NCBI RefSeq assembly: GCF_000699445.3
Contig: NC_067201.1
Coordinates: 13,385,501-13,449,500, forward strand
Source of the DNA: Schistosoma haematobium
Taxonomy: Eukaryota; Platyhelminthes; Trematoda; Strigeidida; Schistosomatidae
Length of the DNA stretch: 64,000 bases
Reading direction: 5' to 3'
Shown: positions 23,776-36,619 of the stretch, piece after piece
Numbering within the stretch: position 1 is the first letter of the stretch
How the letters are laid out: every line of letters starts with the position of its first letter
The notes under the pieces: generated by a model
Database searches by the model: none
Seen by the model: only the letters and a program-made list of their open reading frames with translations
What the model was told of the DNA's origin: nothing
Made by a program: the position numbers and the translations under genes

Positions 23776-23999
23776 TGACGCTGACCAGTGAAAGATATCA
23801 ATAGAGAATAAAATTACTCTTGAGATAAACGAAATTAAACTCAAAGAAACAGATATATCTACAAATGATTGGTCAGTGAATAGTGTCTACCATTACACTT
23901 GTCTAGTTATTTTTTTAGTTCTGATCGAATTCTGTCAATTGAGTTGTACTGTGTTCATTAGTATGAGTAAATTTACATCACGTGTACTATGTTTAGATT

Positions 24000-24250
24000 T
24001 TAAGTGACTGGTGGTAATTGACTGGAAACCCTTAACGTTACAGGATCTGATACTTCCTGGTAAGTTCAAACCCTTATCACTCAGCTATATATTCTGAGAT
24101 GTCACTGACGGCCTGTTACATATGCGACTGATCTCTTGTAAGACTGAGGTATTTACAATTGGTTGATCTAGAAGTGTCAACCACTTCTAACCACCTAACA
24201 CATCTCAACATCGTACACGCGATGTTTAGCCATTCAGAATAAAGGACACG
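24000..24250. repeat. possible HHR-SINE family C remnant
   Basis: ACCACTTCTAACCACCTAAC and CTCAACATCG near 24180 match the family C 3' part in plus orientation. The preceding 180 bp resemble its 5' part reversed. This is weak. Confidence 0.3.
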
Positions 24251-24774
24251 TTGAAAATAAATTCATTCTATAGAATTCGATCAGCAGTTAGTGGACTTGG
24301 CAAACATGGTTACTCTTAACCGACTAATATACATCGGAAATGTAATTTATTTTAATTTTATCACTTTCAAAACGGATAAATGGCTTTTTTCGAAAGGAAA
24401 TTTAAATAATTAACATTTGATTAATGTGCTGAATAATATATGGAAACAGACTTTGGCGCCAAAACACCTCGGGAAATGTTAAAAATAGTAAATGCCATAA
24501 GTAAATCAAAATGTATGGAACGAAATGGAGAAATTCAAATTTATATTTTGATATTGTCATATGTTACTTGGCAATATACATGCATTTGAAGATATGCGAA
24601 ATTACATGTCTATAGAGTCCAAAGATTGAGAAATTAGACAACGTAATAATTCTAAAACGTTTGAAGAGTTTAAATAGGTTTTGAGGATTGAACTAATGAA
24701 GAACACAGATGAATCAAAAGATAACTTTAGCATTAATTAAATAACATTTGGTTTAGTGATGATTGCATAACAGA

Positions 24775-24975
24775 TAAATACAAAGAAATAATAATAGTGG
24801 CAGTAGTTAAGTGGATAACGTGATGGCGTTTGAAGCGAGCGGTACTAGGTTCGAGTCTTGGAGTGAAAATCAACTCTAGGATTCAGGTGCATCCAGCTGA
24901 AGAGTTCCAGATAAGACAAAACGCGCGTCCTGAATTCTACTGTTAGTCACCATTCATCTTTGCTCATAATGATAT
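24775..24975 (+). repeat. HHR-SINE family B, ribozyme mutated
   Basis: Head (AGTAGTTAAGTGGATAACG), box B (TAGGTTCGAGTC), ribozyme at 24889-24935 and the CATTCATCTTTGCT tail. CTGAAGAG is broken at G8 only if read strictly as CTGANGAG, where it fits with N = A. The second box is AGACAAAAC instead of GGACGAAAC, so G12 is A and cleavage is not expected. The GTC site and loopless ACGCGCGT helix III remain. Confidence 0.7.
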
Positions 24976-25499
24976 TGTCAATAATGATAATAAGTGCATG
25001 TGACTTTGATCAATACTGTCAATTTACTTAGGCAATGATAATTTGATCACTGTCTCCTTCTGGACACAAATCCGGTTCGAGTTGTTTTATAGCTATTGTT
25101 ATATATAAACAAAAAGCAGCGACGTTATTTTGCCTGTTGATAATTTGGAATGATTGACAAACATTAATAATATGCTTGCAGTCAATTAAATATAGATCTG
25201 TTTAACTGCTAATTTCGGGATTAAAGCGATCACAGGAATATTTCTGCAAGACGAGTTTCCTACGACACGATTTGTCATTAAAATGTCAACAGGTAGTTTT
25301 ACTTACATTAAAAGATTTATTGTTCGATGTCGCCTCGTGTTTAGCGTTTTATTATTAATGATTATTATTTGGTGAATAAATGTAATCTTTACCTACTACC
25401 AATGACATGTTAACCATGTTGTTTATCAAAAATACGAATAATGGTAAAAATTGAAGAGTGTTTTAAAATATCCAAGTTTACACAAGTAATGAACGTCAA

Positions 25500-26980
25500 A
25501 TACTATGGTTGTGATGTGCCCCCAAATGCCCTGGTACGGCCGAGAGTGGGGAAAGTCCACTACCCCTCTCTAAATGCTTTCACATGGTCACGTGTATGCA
25601 ACAACTGTCAGGGAAGTTCTACTCACTGACTTCTCATGGCGTGGGTGTTGTTTATGAAATTGAAAGGACGAAAAGCGAATGTCCTGAGCTTAAACCGGGT
25701 TGATGGATATGGTGGATCCACCTTGGGGAGTTGGAAAACCCTGATTCCAAATCAATGGTGCACATGGGCTCCAGTATCCTGAAGGAACAAATGGCGTATG
25801 AACTAATCGTTGGTCACTGGCTACCATGGGATTGCATCTCCTTACGTTGCTCCACTGCCTTGTGGATCAGACATTGAGGTCGAAGGTTCCGGGTGTGGCC
25901 TCCTAAAAAATTGATCTTATGTTCTGTTTCTAATAAATTCAATTCAGTTGCCAGTTTATTTTCAAGTTTCTTAAGGTTGACCGAGGATTCAGGAACATCT
26001 TCCAAGCATTGTTTGTGATTCTTTAATCACACATTGAGTTGTCTGTATGTTTCTCCCATATAAATAGTGTTTGATACGTAACACTTAATCTCACAAACAA
26101 TGTCTCCTTTTTCCTCCTTTGATAACTTATGCTTAACTTTGACTAATGTTAATCTTAAGGTATCATTGGCCTCAAAATACACTCTTACATAATATTTAGG
26201 TAGAATCCTTTTAATTTCCTCTTATATTTCTGTACAATATGAAATGACAATGATGTTCTTCCATCAACTCGTTAAGCATTCCAATTTTTTTGTTTTGTTA
26301 TTAACTATCTTCCTCGAAAACTCTTCGGGTAACTATTTTCTCTAAGTGTAGACAAGATTCAATTTATTTCAGTTAGTTGGTTTTCTTTTACTCTAATAGG
26401 ATTACAACACCTATTAATCAAATTTCTTACAACCATGACCTTCGTAGAACGAGCCTGCGCCTATCCGCAATCTAAATATCTGACAGAATGTGTTGGTTTT
26501 CGAAAAACACTCATTTTGATGTTGTGGTTATTATTACATCATCGTTCAACCAAACAATCGAAAAACTTGACCTTATAGTCAATACATTCTATTTCCTTAG
26601 TTAGCCTAATGCGATCCGATTTATTGTTTACATATTCAAATATTTCTTCTAAATCACCTCGCTTTATAGAATATAGCATTTCATGATCTTATTAGTTTCT
26701 AAGAAATACATGGATAAATTCGCTACAATCAGTGAAACTAACGATCATCTTTGTACACTTTTCTGTCCATAAAGCTCTTGTCGGAATAAGAGTAAGGTGG
26801 AAACTAAACACGATTCCAAACAATTATTAATCTTAAAATCGTTCAAAGGGTTCTTAACCCTGTAATTAAAGCTCCGTAGACAAGATTTACTTCATTTCTC
26901 TCTTTCAATACTGTAAATAGTCTTATTGTTAAGCCTAAGCATATACAACGATTACTACGCTTATTTAGTCATCAGTTCAT
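25500..26980 (-). mobile_element. Penelope-like retroelement remnant (minus strand)
   Basis: On the minus strand, in several frames, one reads the RT C-terminal motif FRKPTHSVRYLDC (about 26470-26510), then about 26020-26110 a GIY-YIG-type stretch (CEIKCYVSNTIYMGETYRQL). This is followed by LKNHKQCLEDVPESSVNLKK and a 3' region of about 300 bp that contains a relatively GC-rich block (25520-25860). Internal stops and frameshifts show that it is dead. It is clearly different in sequence from the copy at 19128. Confidence 0.7.
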
Positions 26981-27349
26981 ATAAATATTTCAGTTCTACG
27001 TGAGATGATTTTAGGCATGAATAGTTCATGAATAAGATCTTTCATTAAAATACACGGTGACGTAAGCTTACGTTGCGCAAAGGTAATCTATTTCAAAAAG
27101 AGTGCAGATACAATATGTTGACCAGTGAACAAAAACATGGTTCATATATTCCTTCTAAATGTCTTCAGTCACCCAATATATGTTAAGACATCTATCGTTA
27201 TTATTATTATTCTAATTATCTAAAACCATTGGTTGGTTAGATTTTATAGCAACGAACAAAGATAACCATATTAGTTTAATCATGTTTAGTTTCTCTTCTC
27301 AACAGAATCGTTTTATTAGTAGGGAGTGCCAAGCTCGTAGTGATTGCAG
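26981..27349. other. unassigned AT-rich DNA
   Basis: No gene or recognised repeat beyond a short TTA run near 27200. Confidence 0.3.
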
Positions 27350-27690
27350 AATTCTGTAGTTTACATCACTAACTTCTTAAAAACAAAAATAAACATCGTT
27401 AAGCATCAGGAAGTACTGGATAGTTATTTCGTCCTAGCTATATCGAAAGTAAGACATTTATCGATCAATGGCAATATAATGATGTTAGAACAATATCTTG
27501 AATTCACTAAAGTTAGACATATAAATCACTGAATGCCAATTTAGTTGTCTAAAGGTGAAATACTAGCCTCTAGACCTGAATGTTTTGGGTTTTGGATCCT
27601 CTAGTGGAGTCATACATACAAACTACTAGGACGTTTTGTACAAAGAATAAACATCTACCCGTTAATGCTTAGTTTTCAATGATTGTTTAA
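27350..27690. repeat. HHR-SINE family A, very degraded facing halves
   Basis: GGAAGTACTGGATAGTTATT and TTCGTCCTAG (27408 on) is a minus ribozyme remnant. AATGCCAATTTAGTTGTCTA near 27530 resembles a plus tRNA-like head, and ACTAGGACGTTTTGT a plus ribozyme remnant. Confidence 0.4.
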
Positions 27691-29634
27691 CTAAAAGTCT
27701 ATACGTGATATAAACAACAGAATCAAAATAGTATTCAAATAATTTCTTAAAAACTTTATTTTAGTCAATTCACTACCAATTATACCGTATGTAGTATTTT
27801 TATTTAATTGTAGTGATGCCAAATTAATTTTTGGCAACCTAAAAATTATTTGACCCAAATAGATTGTAAAGATAAACTGATACCCTGGAGAGAGTGAGAG
27901 AGGGAGACGGAGGGAGGGAGAGAATACGAGAAAATACTCGAGTCTAACTAATTACACTAAACAATAATAAATAAATAAATAAATAAATAATCAATTATAA
28001 GTATCAATGCCAAGGTTGGACTTGATAGTTTTCAATAAATTAAGCATTGAGTAGAAAGTTAGTAATAAATGTATGTTTCATTGTTATGTCCCACTAAGTA
28101 GAAACAAAAATTGTATTTTTAAAGTTTCGTGACTTAATGTGAGTCACTTCTTCAGAGCTAATAAAATTTTATTAATTGTTTTTAAACTATTCAATAAATA
28201 GAAGTTATGTAACGCTATGAAAATGTTAGTCATACAGGAGAACAGAAGAGAATAAAATAAAGAGGATATGAATAAACGAATATTACAGTGGTATATGTTC
28301 TCCGTTGCAACACTAGATTCAATTCTATTTATTAGCGTATTAAACCATAAAAAACTGATCGGTAATGACAACTAATGTTGATTGATGTTATAGACTTCAA
28401 AACTGTACACAATTAGTTATTTAAATGCTAGGAATGATGATGCCTGAAGATATTATATAGAAATGATTATTTCCTGATAAAAATTTTAAATTCTCATCAA
28501 CTTAGATGGTACACAAATGTGTTTTGTATACACTAACTATATCAATTTGCAACAAGATAACCAGACTAGGAGTAGACTGGGAAAATACTGACAGTAGCTA
28601 AATGAAAGGGACGGTATTTGTGCATGAAGTGATTAAGTACTGAATTGTACTCGTTTAAAATGTTATAACAGATAATTATCAAATTCCAACTATCAGTAAA
28701 TCTTGGAGTTAGATAAAACTGATACTGAAAGTAAGGTTTGATTGGCCTCCAAGATAGGGACAGACGGTCTTTCAACTTAGTGATTAATTAATCTGATTTT
28801 TTCCCATTATTGGTTACTACTGTGGTCTTTCTGAGTGTGGGCTGAATGTAATTGTGTTGAATAAAGTATTATCTACCCTCTACTTTGGTTATCTTTATAT
28901 TTTGTTATAAATCATGTATCTGTTACAAAATGGTCCCAGTTTGTCTGAAGTTTAACAACCCAGTATTCACTCTAGTAGTAATATGATCTCATTCACCGAT
29001 TGTATTATCGCTTTATAGTAGTATATAGTGGCGTATACAAAATACTTTTATTCTGCTCGTTATATCAAAAACAAAAGTTCAATAATTTTTGTTTGTTTAA
29101 TCTTCTGTGGAAAAATATTTTTTAGACACACTATTAAATATAGGTAAATTTTCTTAAGAGAATTTGATTACTCATTATCCCTATATGGGATAGATTCATG
29201 AGTATCAACATTTGAACCGAGCACAATATTTTTATAGATCAATGATTCGGAGTACATCAATTCATATTTTTAAATCAGTCAGTCAAACGATTATCATCAC
29301 TGTCGTTGGCATTAGGATATTAAATATGCATTACTGAAGGGGATTAACCAGAAATAAACCTGGGCTATTGAGCTTCTTACCTACTGGCTTCAGATATTTA
29401 ATATTAATCAAAATGAGCTTGGTTTATTATTCACATTGCAACTTTAATTAAAGGATCTGATTGACAAAATGGAATGAACGACCGAATACTGATTACTTCT
29501 GAGTGGACATCTAGTCCCAACTTTTACCAACTCTAATGCTATTAAGATTTTCTACTGTATAGCTAAATTTAGGTACTTTTCATAACACTGAACTCTGTCC
29601 TATTATGAAGTCTAAAGAAAAAGATTTTTTTAAA
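27691..29634. other. unassigned AT-rich DNA with simple repeats
   Basis: It includes a GA-rich tract (27888-27926) and an (AAAT)n run (27966-27990). No coding or RNA gene can be supported. Confidence 0.4.
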
Positions 29635-29945
29635 TTGAGATCATGAACAGATTGATGTTAGACCACCATTAAAAACTTGAAAGCACTGAACGGCCGTTTC
29701 ATCCTACTATGAGACTCCTCAGCAGTGCGCATCCACGACCTCACTCGCGTGGTTTGAACCCAGGGCCTTCGGTTTCGCGAGCGAATACTTAACCTCTAGA
29801 CCACTAAGCCGGCGTCTAACGGCGTTATTGTCTAACCTTAACGAATTTGCGAAATTGTGCAACCATCTTTCATTGTACTGAGGTAGATACCTGTCTCTAC
29901 CTGACATGGATTAACTCCACTGTTTACAGCTTCTCACTAGAATTT
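29635..29945 (-). repeat. HHR-SINE family A, well preserved
   Basis: Minus-strand copy with tail, intact-core ribozyme, a clear tRNA-like head (box B reversed near 29753: GTTTGAACCCAGGGCC; box A reversed near 29795: TCTAGACCACTAAGCCGGCG) and 5' region. It closely resembles the copies at 1527 and 40817, a subfamily whose tail reads GAGATCATGAACAGATTGAT. Confidence 0.8.
29683..29728 (-). ncRNA. hammerhead ribozyme, core intact, GUU site
   Basis: CTGAGGAG and GAAA are intact, helix I GCACTG/CAGTGC is perfect and helix III ACGGCCGT is loopless. Helix II closes with G-T wobbles. The cleavage triplet is GTT rather than GTC; GUU fits the NUH rule but is usually slower. Confidence 0.7.
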
Positions 29946-30363
29946 GTTCCTTGTAATTGATACTTTTAAATTGTGCATACATTTTATTCATAGCATGGCA
30001 TTTTGATTCTATGAAGTCTAAAGACTAATGACTAGGACAAAGGAGATCTTTGGCCCTATCTTGGTTTTAACGTTACCCAATATGAAACCAATCTGTAACG
30101 AACACAACTAACATATTAAACTAATATCTATAGAATCCCTTTAATGAAATTAATAGTTAACTGATACTCGACTATATATTTGTATTTCGAATTGTGTGTA
30201 ACTCCATTATTCCCAATTTTTATACTAAATATATGGTTATTTATTGACTAAATCACCGTTTTAGTTTTGAATGTATGAGAGTTGGAGTATCGATATAAGC
30301 GTTAAAAACGTTAACTGATCAAATGCAATGAGACATTTTGTATTTTAGTTACTAATTACTGAT

Positions 30364-30800
30364 ATCAGAAGGGGTTTTGTGGAGATTTTTAGAAACTTCA
30401 ACAGTTGATATCATGAGTCGATTGAAGCTAGACCACCATGGAAAACCTGGAAACACTGGACGGCCGTTTCATCCTAGTATGGGACTCCCCAACACTGCGC
30501 ACCCACGATATCGCGCCCCGCGAGATTCGAACCCGGGACTTATCAGTCTCGCGCTAGGCGCTTAACCAACTAGACCACTAAGCCAGCGTCCAATAGTGTT
30601 AATGTCTAACTTCAACTAATCCACGAAATTCAGCAACACACCCATCACTGTTATCAATGAGTTACTATCTCACAACTGACCCGATTGAACTCCACTGGTC
30701 ACTACTTCTCACTAGAACTCCAGGATATACCTCTTGAAGCCAGTCAGTAGTGAGCATATGTTAATTAGTGTCACAAGGGGTTTTGCGGAGATTGTAGTAA
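30364..30800 (-). repeat. HHR-SINE family A, full unit with direct terminal repeats
   Basis: CAGAAGGGGTTTTGTGGAGA (from 30366) and the near match CACAAGGGGTTTTGCGGAGA (from 30772) flank the copy in the same orientation, giving a period of 406 bp. Inside are the tail, a ribozyme remnant (TTGGGGAG; GGATGAAAC kept), the tRNA-like head and the 5' region. The terminal repeats suggest a unit cut from a tandem array or concatemer. Confidence 0.75.
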
Positions 30801-31829
30801 TTACTAATAATTTACTTCTTCCAAGAAATTGAACAAATGATCATAGTCTAGTCAATATACCAAACGTTGTCACAAGAAGTATGGATAAAACTAAAAGCAA
30901 AACATTTCAACATGGTTTTTACAAGATTCATTACATCAACTAGTAAAAACAGATGTTGTTTACAGTCACCTATTTATGAGCATATATAAGTAATTAAATG
31001 ATGCCATGAAGTCTTCACTTATATGAATATTTGTAGACAAATGTAGTCACAAAATCACCTTTAAAAACTTCACGGAATTTTACACACAGGTTAATTAACT
31101 ATCAGTAGACATGTCAACACAGATCCAATCTATCAATTCCTGTAGATAAAGTCAATTCATGACATAATCCAAGACTAACCAAATACAAAAGCTAATCAGA
31201 ATATAAATGAACTAAAGGATAATAAAAACTATTGAGGGGAAGCAATCATTGAGTAAATTCTTACTACTATGAAGAAAAAGATGATTTAGCTTTTCTAAAT
31301 TTGTCAGTAACTTGTAGTTTTGACAAACAGTGAAGTCCTCAGTAAATTTCTTTTCATTCATGTTACTTTAGGGACCTTTGCTATTATTATTTAACTGAAT
31401 AATTTTGCTTTCATTATGCTATATTTGTCAAATATCCCAGTCATAGTCGTTACTACATAAACAGACTTATTGTAAGAAGATTCTGAATTTCGAGAATATC
31501 AAACGTTTCTTAAATTCCTATTTTCTCTCTTCAATCATATAGTGAGAGTATTACTGTTATTTAAGGCATTATGAAATTTGTCACGGAGTTCTCTAGAAGA
31601 AAACACTACAGTAGTATTAAAAGACGGCTTTTAATAGTTCATAGTTATGAATAATCATAACCTGTCTTTAAATAGAATATACACTCTTTGAGTAATTCTA
31701 AAATATTTACTTCTGTCTAAAGTAGATACTCGTAATTCAATTTAGAGTGACAGTGAAAACTCCTGTCAGTTAACCCACCTAGCTCCAAGAAAATTAATTT
31801 TTCTAATGCTGTGATTTTATGTATATAGA
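30801..31829. other. unassigned AT-rich DNA
   Basis: No open frame with protein-like composition, no RNA gene and no recognised repeat. Confidence 0.35.
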
Positions 31830-31915
31830 AATAGTTGGTTGTGAACTGTGCTCGATCTAGATTTTGTGTTACTTGGCATTCGTCAGCAAGATTTACTTGT
31901 ACTTTTGAAGCAACT
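31830..31915 (-). repeat. HHR-SINE family C fragment with mutated hammerhead
   Basis: The minus-strand ribozyme spans about 31857-31895. CTGACGA and helix II (ATGC/ACAC region) are recognisable, but the second core box is CACAAAAT instead of CACGAAAC, so G12 is lost. Confidence 0.55.
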
Positions 31916-32143
31916 GATATTCAAAGGCGGATTCAAGATCAAACTATCAAGTTTTACAGCCGGAAATGTTATCAATGAACTTTTTCAGAAACAACTGAAC
32001 TCGTGTAAGATCAATATACAAATTGTATCAAGTCACTAAGGCTATTTTACAACATTACAACTTGATTGATAGAATTTATTCAACGCTAAAAAGGACTCAA
32101 CAAACAATAACATTCATCAATGTTCAATAATCAATCAATATTC

Positions 32144-32380
32144 GCGCAATTTCGTGGATTGGTTAAGGTTAGACATTAACACCATTGGATGCCGGCTCAG
32201 TGGTCCACTAGGTTAAGCGTTCGCACGCGAGGCCGAAGGCCCTGGGTTCGAATCCCGCATGCGGAATCGTGGATGCACACTGCTGAGGAGTCCCATACTA
32301 GAATTGAGCGTCCGTCCAATGCTCCCAGGTTTTCAAGGTGGTCTAACATCAATCTGTTCATGATCTCAATCAAAAAATAT
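32144..32380 (+). repeat. HHR-SINE family A, plus strand
   Basis: A very well kept tRNA-like head (GCCGGCTCAGTGGTCCACTA from 32191; box B CTGGGTTCGAATCCC at 32241). The ribozyme has CTGAGGAG and its upstream helix I strand, but the second box is destroyed (AGAATTGAGC). The tail follows. Confidence 0.8.
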
Positions 32381-33039
32381 TCTTGACAGTTTACAATATA
32401 CCCAATTCCTGATGAATCTCGACAACTGTGAAACACATGGAATTAAATGATTTTCTAATAATCGACTCATAAATATACAACGTTGAATAGTACACATATC
32501 TCAATATATATCATTGTTTAATTTAATACATTAAACAGAACTCCATCATAAGAAAAACTAAATCACAATTTCAATGAATGTATTCGACGACATTTATGCC
32601 TATTAAATGTTTACCTTATCTCTTATTCAATTTATCATTATTATTATTATTATTTTGTTATTCTAATGGAGAAATTTTCAATTATGTTTTTCTGGCTACA
32701 AAATTCTTTCTTTCTTAAATAAGTAAATCATTTTGTTTGTCAATGTAGAAAAAAACAAACAAACAAACAAGACAAAACAAAACAAAACAATTCACAAATT
32801 GTTTACAATATGTCTATTCGTTTTTCAATGTAGTTTTTGTAAATATGATCGAAATTTTTTTCGTTTGTTTCATAATTACTACTAAGTATATTGTATATTT
32901 GTAAGTAGTAGTATATTGCAATATTGTAAATTGAAATGAATAAATATTGTATGAGACATTGAAAAGTTACAGTAATATGGAGCCATTCTTTGATTGGCTT
33001 TATTTTTATAAACTAATTTGTTTAACTATAAAATATTTC

Positions 33040-33260
33040 AATAGTTGAAATCATGAGTCAATTGAAGTTAGACTGCCATGAAAAACCTGGAAGCACTGGA
33101 CGGTTGTTCTGTCCTAGTGTGGGACTCCTCAGCAGTGCACATCCACGATCCCGCTCCCCGCGAGATTCGACCCCAGGACCTATCACTGATGAGGAATCCC
33201 ACAATAGGATGAAACGGCTATTCAGTGCTTTCAGATTTTCCGTGATGGTCTAGTTCATAA
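33040..33260. repeat. HHR-SINE family A, two facing hammerhead remnants
   Basis: A minus-strand copy (tail, ribozyme about 33100-33145, part of the head) runs into a plus-strand ribozyme and tail (about 33185-33255). Minus: CTGAGGAG kept, GACAGAAC instead of GACGAAAC. Plus: ATGAGGAA for CTGAGGAG and cleavage site ATT. Both are predicted inactive. The region 32381-33039 holds simple repeats (ATT near 32634, CAAA near 32752) and nothing else recognised. Confidence 0.65.
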
Positions 33261-33602
33261 AATTTTATTAACTCTTGAAGAAGTGACCTAGATTAAGTTA
33301 CGAAATGTTAGTAATACAACTTTTTCCTACCTAATGAGATATAATTTTTTTAAAATATTTTTATCATTAATTATTCTACCCAATTCTCAATTTATGTGAA
33401 ACTATCAAGTTCAAACTTAGTATTGGTAGGAGTGATTTTTTTTTATTTTACATGCTTGTCAAAAATTATCGACACTGTAATAGTTAAGACTAGTGAATTC
33501 AACTGATTAACTCAAAATCTGAAACCAATTAGTCCCTTTGATAAATTTCGATAATGTGATAAGAACATGAAGATTATCAGAACTATGTGATATATTACTT
33601 AC

Positions 33603-35423
33603 TTACTTACGCCTGTTACTCCCAATGGAGCATAGGCCGCTGACCAGCATTCTCCAACCCACTCTGTCCTGGGCCTTCTTTTCTAGTTCCATCCAATTCT
33701 TGTTCATTTTTCTCATGTCTATCTCCATTTCCCGTCGTAATGTGTGTTTTGGTCTTCCTCTCCTCCTTTGGCATTGAGGATTCCATGTGAGAGCTTGTCT
33801 CGTGACGCAGTTGGGTGCTTTCCTCAATGTGTGTCCTATCCACTTCCAGCACTTTTTCCTGATTTCTTCCTCCGCTGGGATCTGGTTTGTTCTCTCCCAC
33901 AGTACGTTGTTGCTAATAGTGTCCGGCCAATGGATCTGAAGTATTTTGCGTAGACAATTGTTAATAAACACCTGTATTTTCTGGATGATGGCTTTCGTAG
34001 TTCTCCAGGTTTCTGCCCCATACAGTAGAACTGTCTTGACATTTGTTTTGAAAATCCTGACCTTAGTGTTGGTTGACAGTTGCTTTGAGTTCCAGATGTT
34101 CCTCATTTGTAAATATGCTGCTCTTGCTTTGCCGATCCGCGCCTTCACATCTGTATCAGATCCACCCTGTTCATCAATGATGCTGCCCAAATATGTAAAG
34201 GTTTTTACATCTTCCAAATCTTCTCCGTCAATTGTGATTGGATTGGTGCATTCTGTGTTGCATCGGAGAATCCTGCTTTTCCCTTTGTGTATATTGAGAC
34301 CTACTGCTGCTGAGGCTGCTGCCACACTGTTCGTCTTCTCCTGCATCTGTTGTTGCGTTTGGGATAGAAGGGCCATATCATCTGCGAAGTCTAGATCATC
34401 CAACTGCATCTTAGATGTCCATTGTATCCCGCGCTTCCCTTCAGACGTTGACGTCTTCATGATCCAGTCGATCACCAGGAGAAAGAGAAAGGCTGAGAGT
34501 AAGCAACCTTGCCTAACACCGGTCTTCACTTCGAACGACTTTGTCAACTGTCCTCCATGCACAATTTTGCAGTGTAATCCATCATATGAGTTCTGTATGA
34601 TATTGACTATCTTCTGAGGCACGCCGTAGTGTCGAAGAAGTTTCCATAGTGTTGTTCTGTCCACGCTATCAAATGCCTTTTCGTAGTCAATGAAGTTGAT
34701 GTAGAGTGATGAATTCCATTCAATTGATTGTTCCGCAATGATCCGTAGAGTTGCGATTTGGTCTGCACACGATCTATCCTTACGGAATCCTGCCTGTTGG
34801 TCACGAAGTTGGGCGTCTACGCAGTCCTTCATCCTGTTTAACAATACCCTGTTGAAGACTTTTCCCGGTATTGAGAGAAGAGTGATGCCCCTGTAGTTAT
34901 TACACTTGTTGAGATCGCCTTTCTTCGGTATTTTGATCAGAAGTCCTTCTTTCCAGTCTGTTGGTACTTGTTCCTCATCCCAAATCTTATTGAAGAGAAT
35001 GTGGAGTATCCTTGCAGTTGCCGCTACGTCTGCTTTTAGTGCCTCTGCTGGGATGTTGTCCGGTCCTGCTGCTTTGCCACTCTTGATTTGTCTGATGGCC
35101 ATGCTGATTTCTTCAATTGTTGGTGGGCCAACATTGATTGGGAGGTCCGTGGGTGCTGCTTCGATGTTGGGTGGGTTCAGTGGAGCTGGTCGATTCAACA
35201 GTTCTTTGAAGTGTTCTACCCACCTGTTTTGTTGCTCTTCAATGTTGGTGATTACCTTGCCTTCTTTGCTTTTCACTAGCCGTTCTGGTTTGCGGCGATT
35301 TCCAGAGAGTTTCTTTGTCGTGTCATACAATTGTCTCATGTTTCCTTCTCTTGCAGCCTTTTCCGCTGTCGTTGCTAAATCTTCCACATATTTACGTTTG
35401 TCGGTTCTGATGCTCCTCTTCAC
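33603..35423 (-). pseudogene. RTE polyprotein, reverse transcriptase part
   Basis: 606 codons are open from an internal Met, and the true frame continues upstream to about 35750. RT motifs run in order: [22 protein letters not shown] and [12 protein letters not shown] (finger and palm), [14 protein letters not shown], the catalytic [14 protein letters not shown] and [11 protein letters not shown] (FADD box), then [10 protein letters not shown] and a C-terminal LLYGAETW and WIGHTLR region. The product would nick and copy RNA at the target in cis. The RT domain itself is open, so decay is recent. It is separated from the endonuclease by a single-base frameshift near 35750. Confidence 0.92.
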
Positions 35424-35692
35424 TCGTTTGTTTATTTCCGTGTATTCAGCTTGTGCCTTGGCTTTTTCTGCTCTTGTTCGACTGGTATTGATTGCTGCCT
35501 TCTTGTTCCTTCTTTCTTGAATCTTGTCCAGTGTATCAACAGTGATCCATTCCTTGTGGTGGTGCTTCTTGTGACCCAGGACCTCATGACATGTTGAAGT
35601 GATTGCCTCTTTGATCCCCTTCCAGTTGCTCTCCGCAGTAGTTCCTTCTCCATTGAGTAGATCATGAAAGGCCTGGAACTTGTTGCTGAGGA

Positions 35693-36619
35693 CTATCTTG
35701 GATTTGTTGAGTTTGTTAGCATCCTGAAGAAAGGCCGTATTGAACTTTGTGATATTGTCCGCCCCGTTGTGCAGTGTTTCTTGAGTTTCAACTTCATCTT
35801 GGCGACCAGCAAGTGATGATCTGATGCTATATCAGCTCCTCTCTTGGTTCTCACGTCCTCTATAGTCCTCCTGAACGTTTTGTTGATGCAAATATGGTCG
35901 ATTTGGTTTTGTGTAGAGTGATCCGGTGAAGTCCATGTGGTTTTGTGCATGCGTTTATGTGGGAATATGGTGCCGCCTATGACCAGCTTATTGAAGGCAC
36001 ATAGATTTGCAAATCTCTCACCATTTTCGTTTCTTTCTCCCAGTCCGTGTCATCCCATGATGTCTTCATATCCAGTGTTGTCCGTTCCAACCTTGGCATT
36101 GAAATCTCCCATCAGAATGGTCAGGTCCTTTGTTGGGCACTTCTCGATGATTGACTGCAGCCTAATGTAGAATTGATCTTTAGCGTCTTCATTGTAGTCG
36201 TTGGTAGGCGCATAGCATTGGATGATGTTCATTGAAATCCCCTCTTTCTTTGTTTTGAACGAGGCTTTGATGATCCTTGGTCCATGAGATTCCCATCCTA
36301 TAAGCGCATTTTGCGCTTGTTTGGGCAGCATCAATGCAACTCCTTGTGTATGTGGTGCATTTTCTTCTTCATGGCCGGAGTATAACAGGAACTCTCCTGT
36401 AGTTAGTCGTTGTTGTCCAACTTGTGTCCAATGTGTTTCACTGATCCCAAGTACCTCTAGGTTGTATCTTCTCATTTCTGCAGCAATTTGGAAGGCTCTT
36501 CCGGTGTCCCACATTGTACGAACATTCCATGTACCTAAATAAATGGTCGCTTTGGTTGTCAGAAGGGGCATCGGCCTCGTAACTTCCGAAGGAATTCGGC
36601 TTTCATCATGAGGCGTCAT
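35693..36619 (-). pseudogene. RTE polyprotein, APE-like endonuclease part
   Basis: Read from Met at 36619: the GTWNVRTM, ISETHW, NIIQCYAPTND and LMGDFNAKVG motifs of APE-type endonucleases, then an in-frame TGA at 36050-36052 where the sister copy has an Arg CGA codon, so a CpG transition is likely. The same frame continues to the SDHHLL active-site motif (about 35810) and breaks down near 35750 by a 1-nt indel. The shadows on the other strand are not genes. Confidence 0.9.

Noticed and set aside
32188..32262. Possible functional tRNA gene (good box A and box B)
   Set aside because: The boxes recur in dozens of SINE copies, and no acceptor stem or anticodon arm folds convincingly. It is a SINE head.
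33946..36542. Long plus-strand ORFs (33946-34617, 34906-35520, 36321-36542)
   Set aside because: They are antisense shadows of the RTE polyprotein, which has clear motifs on the minus strand.
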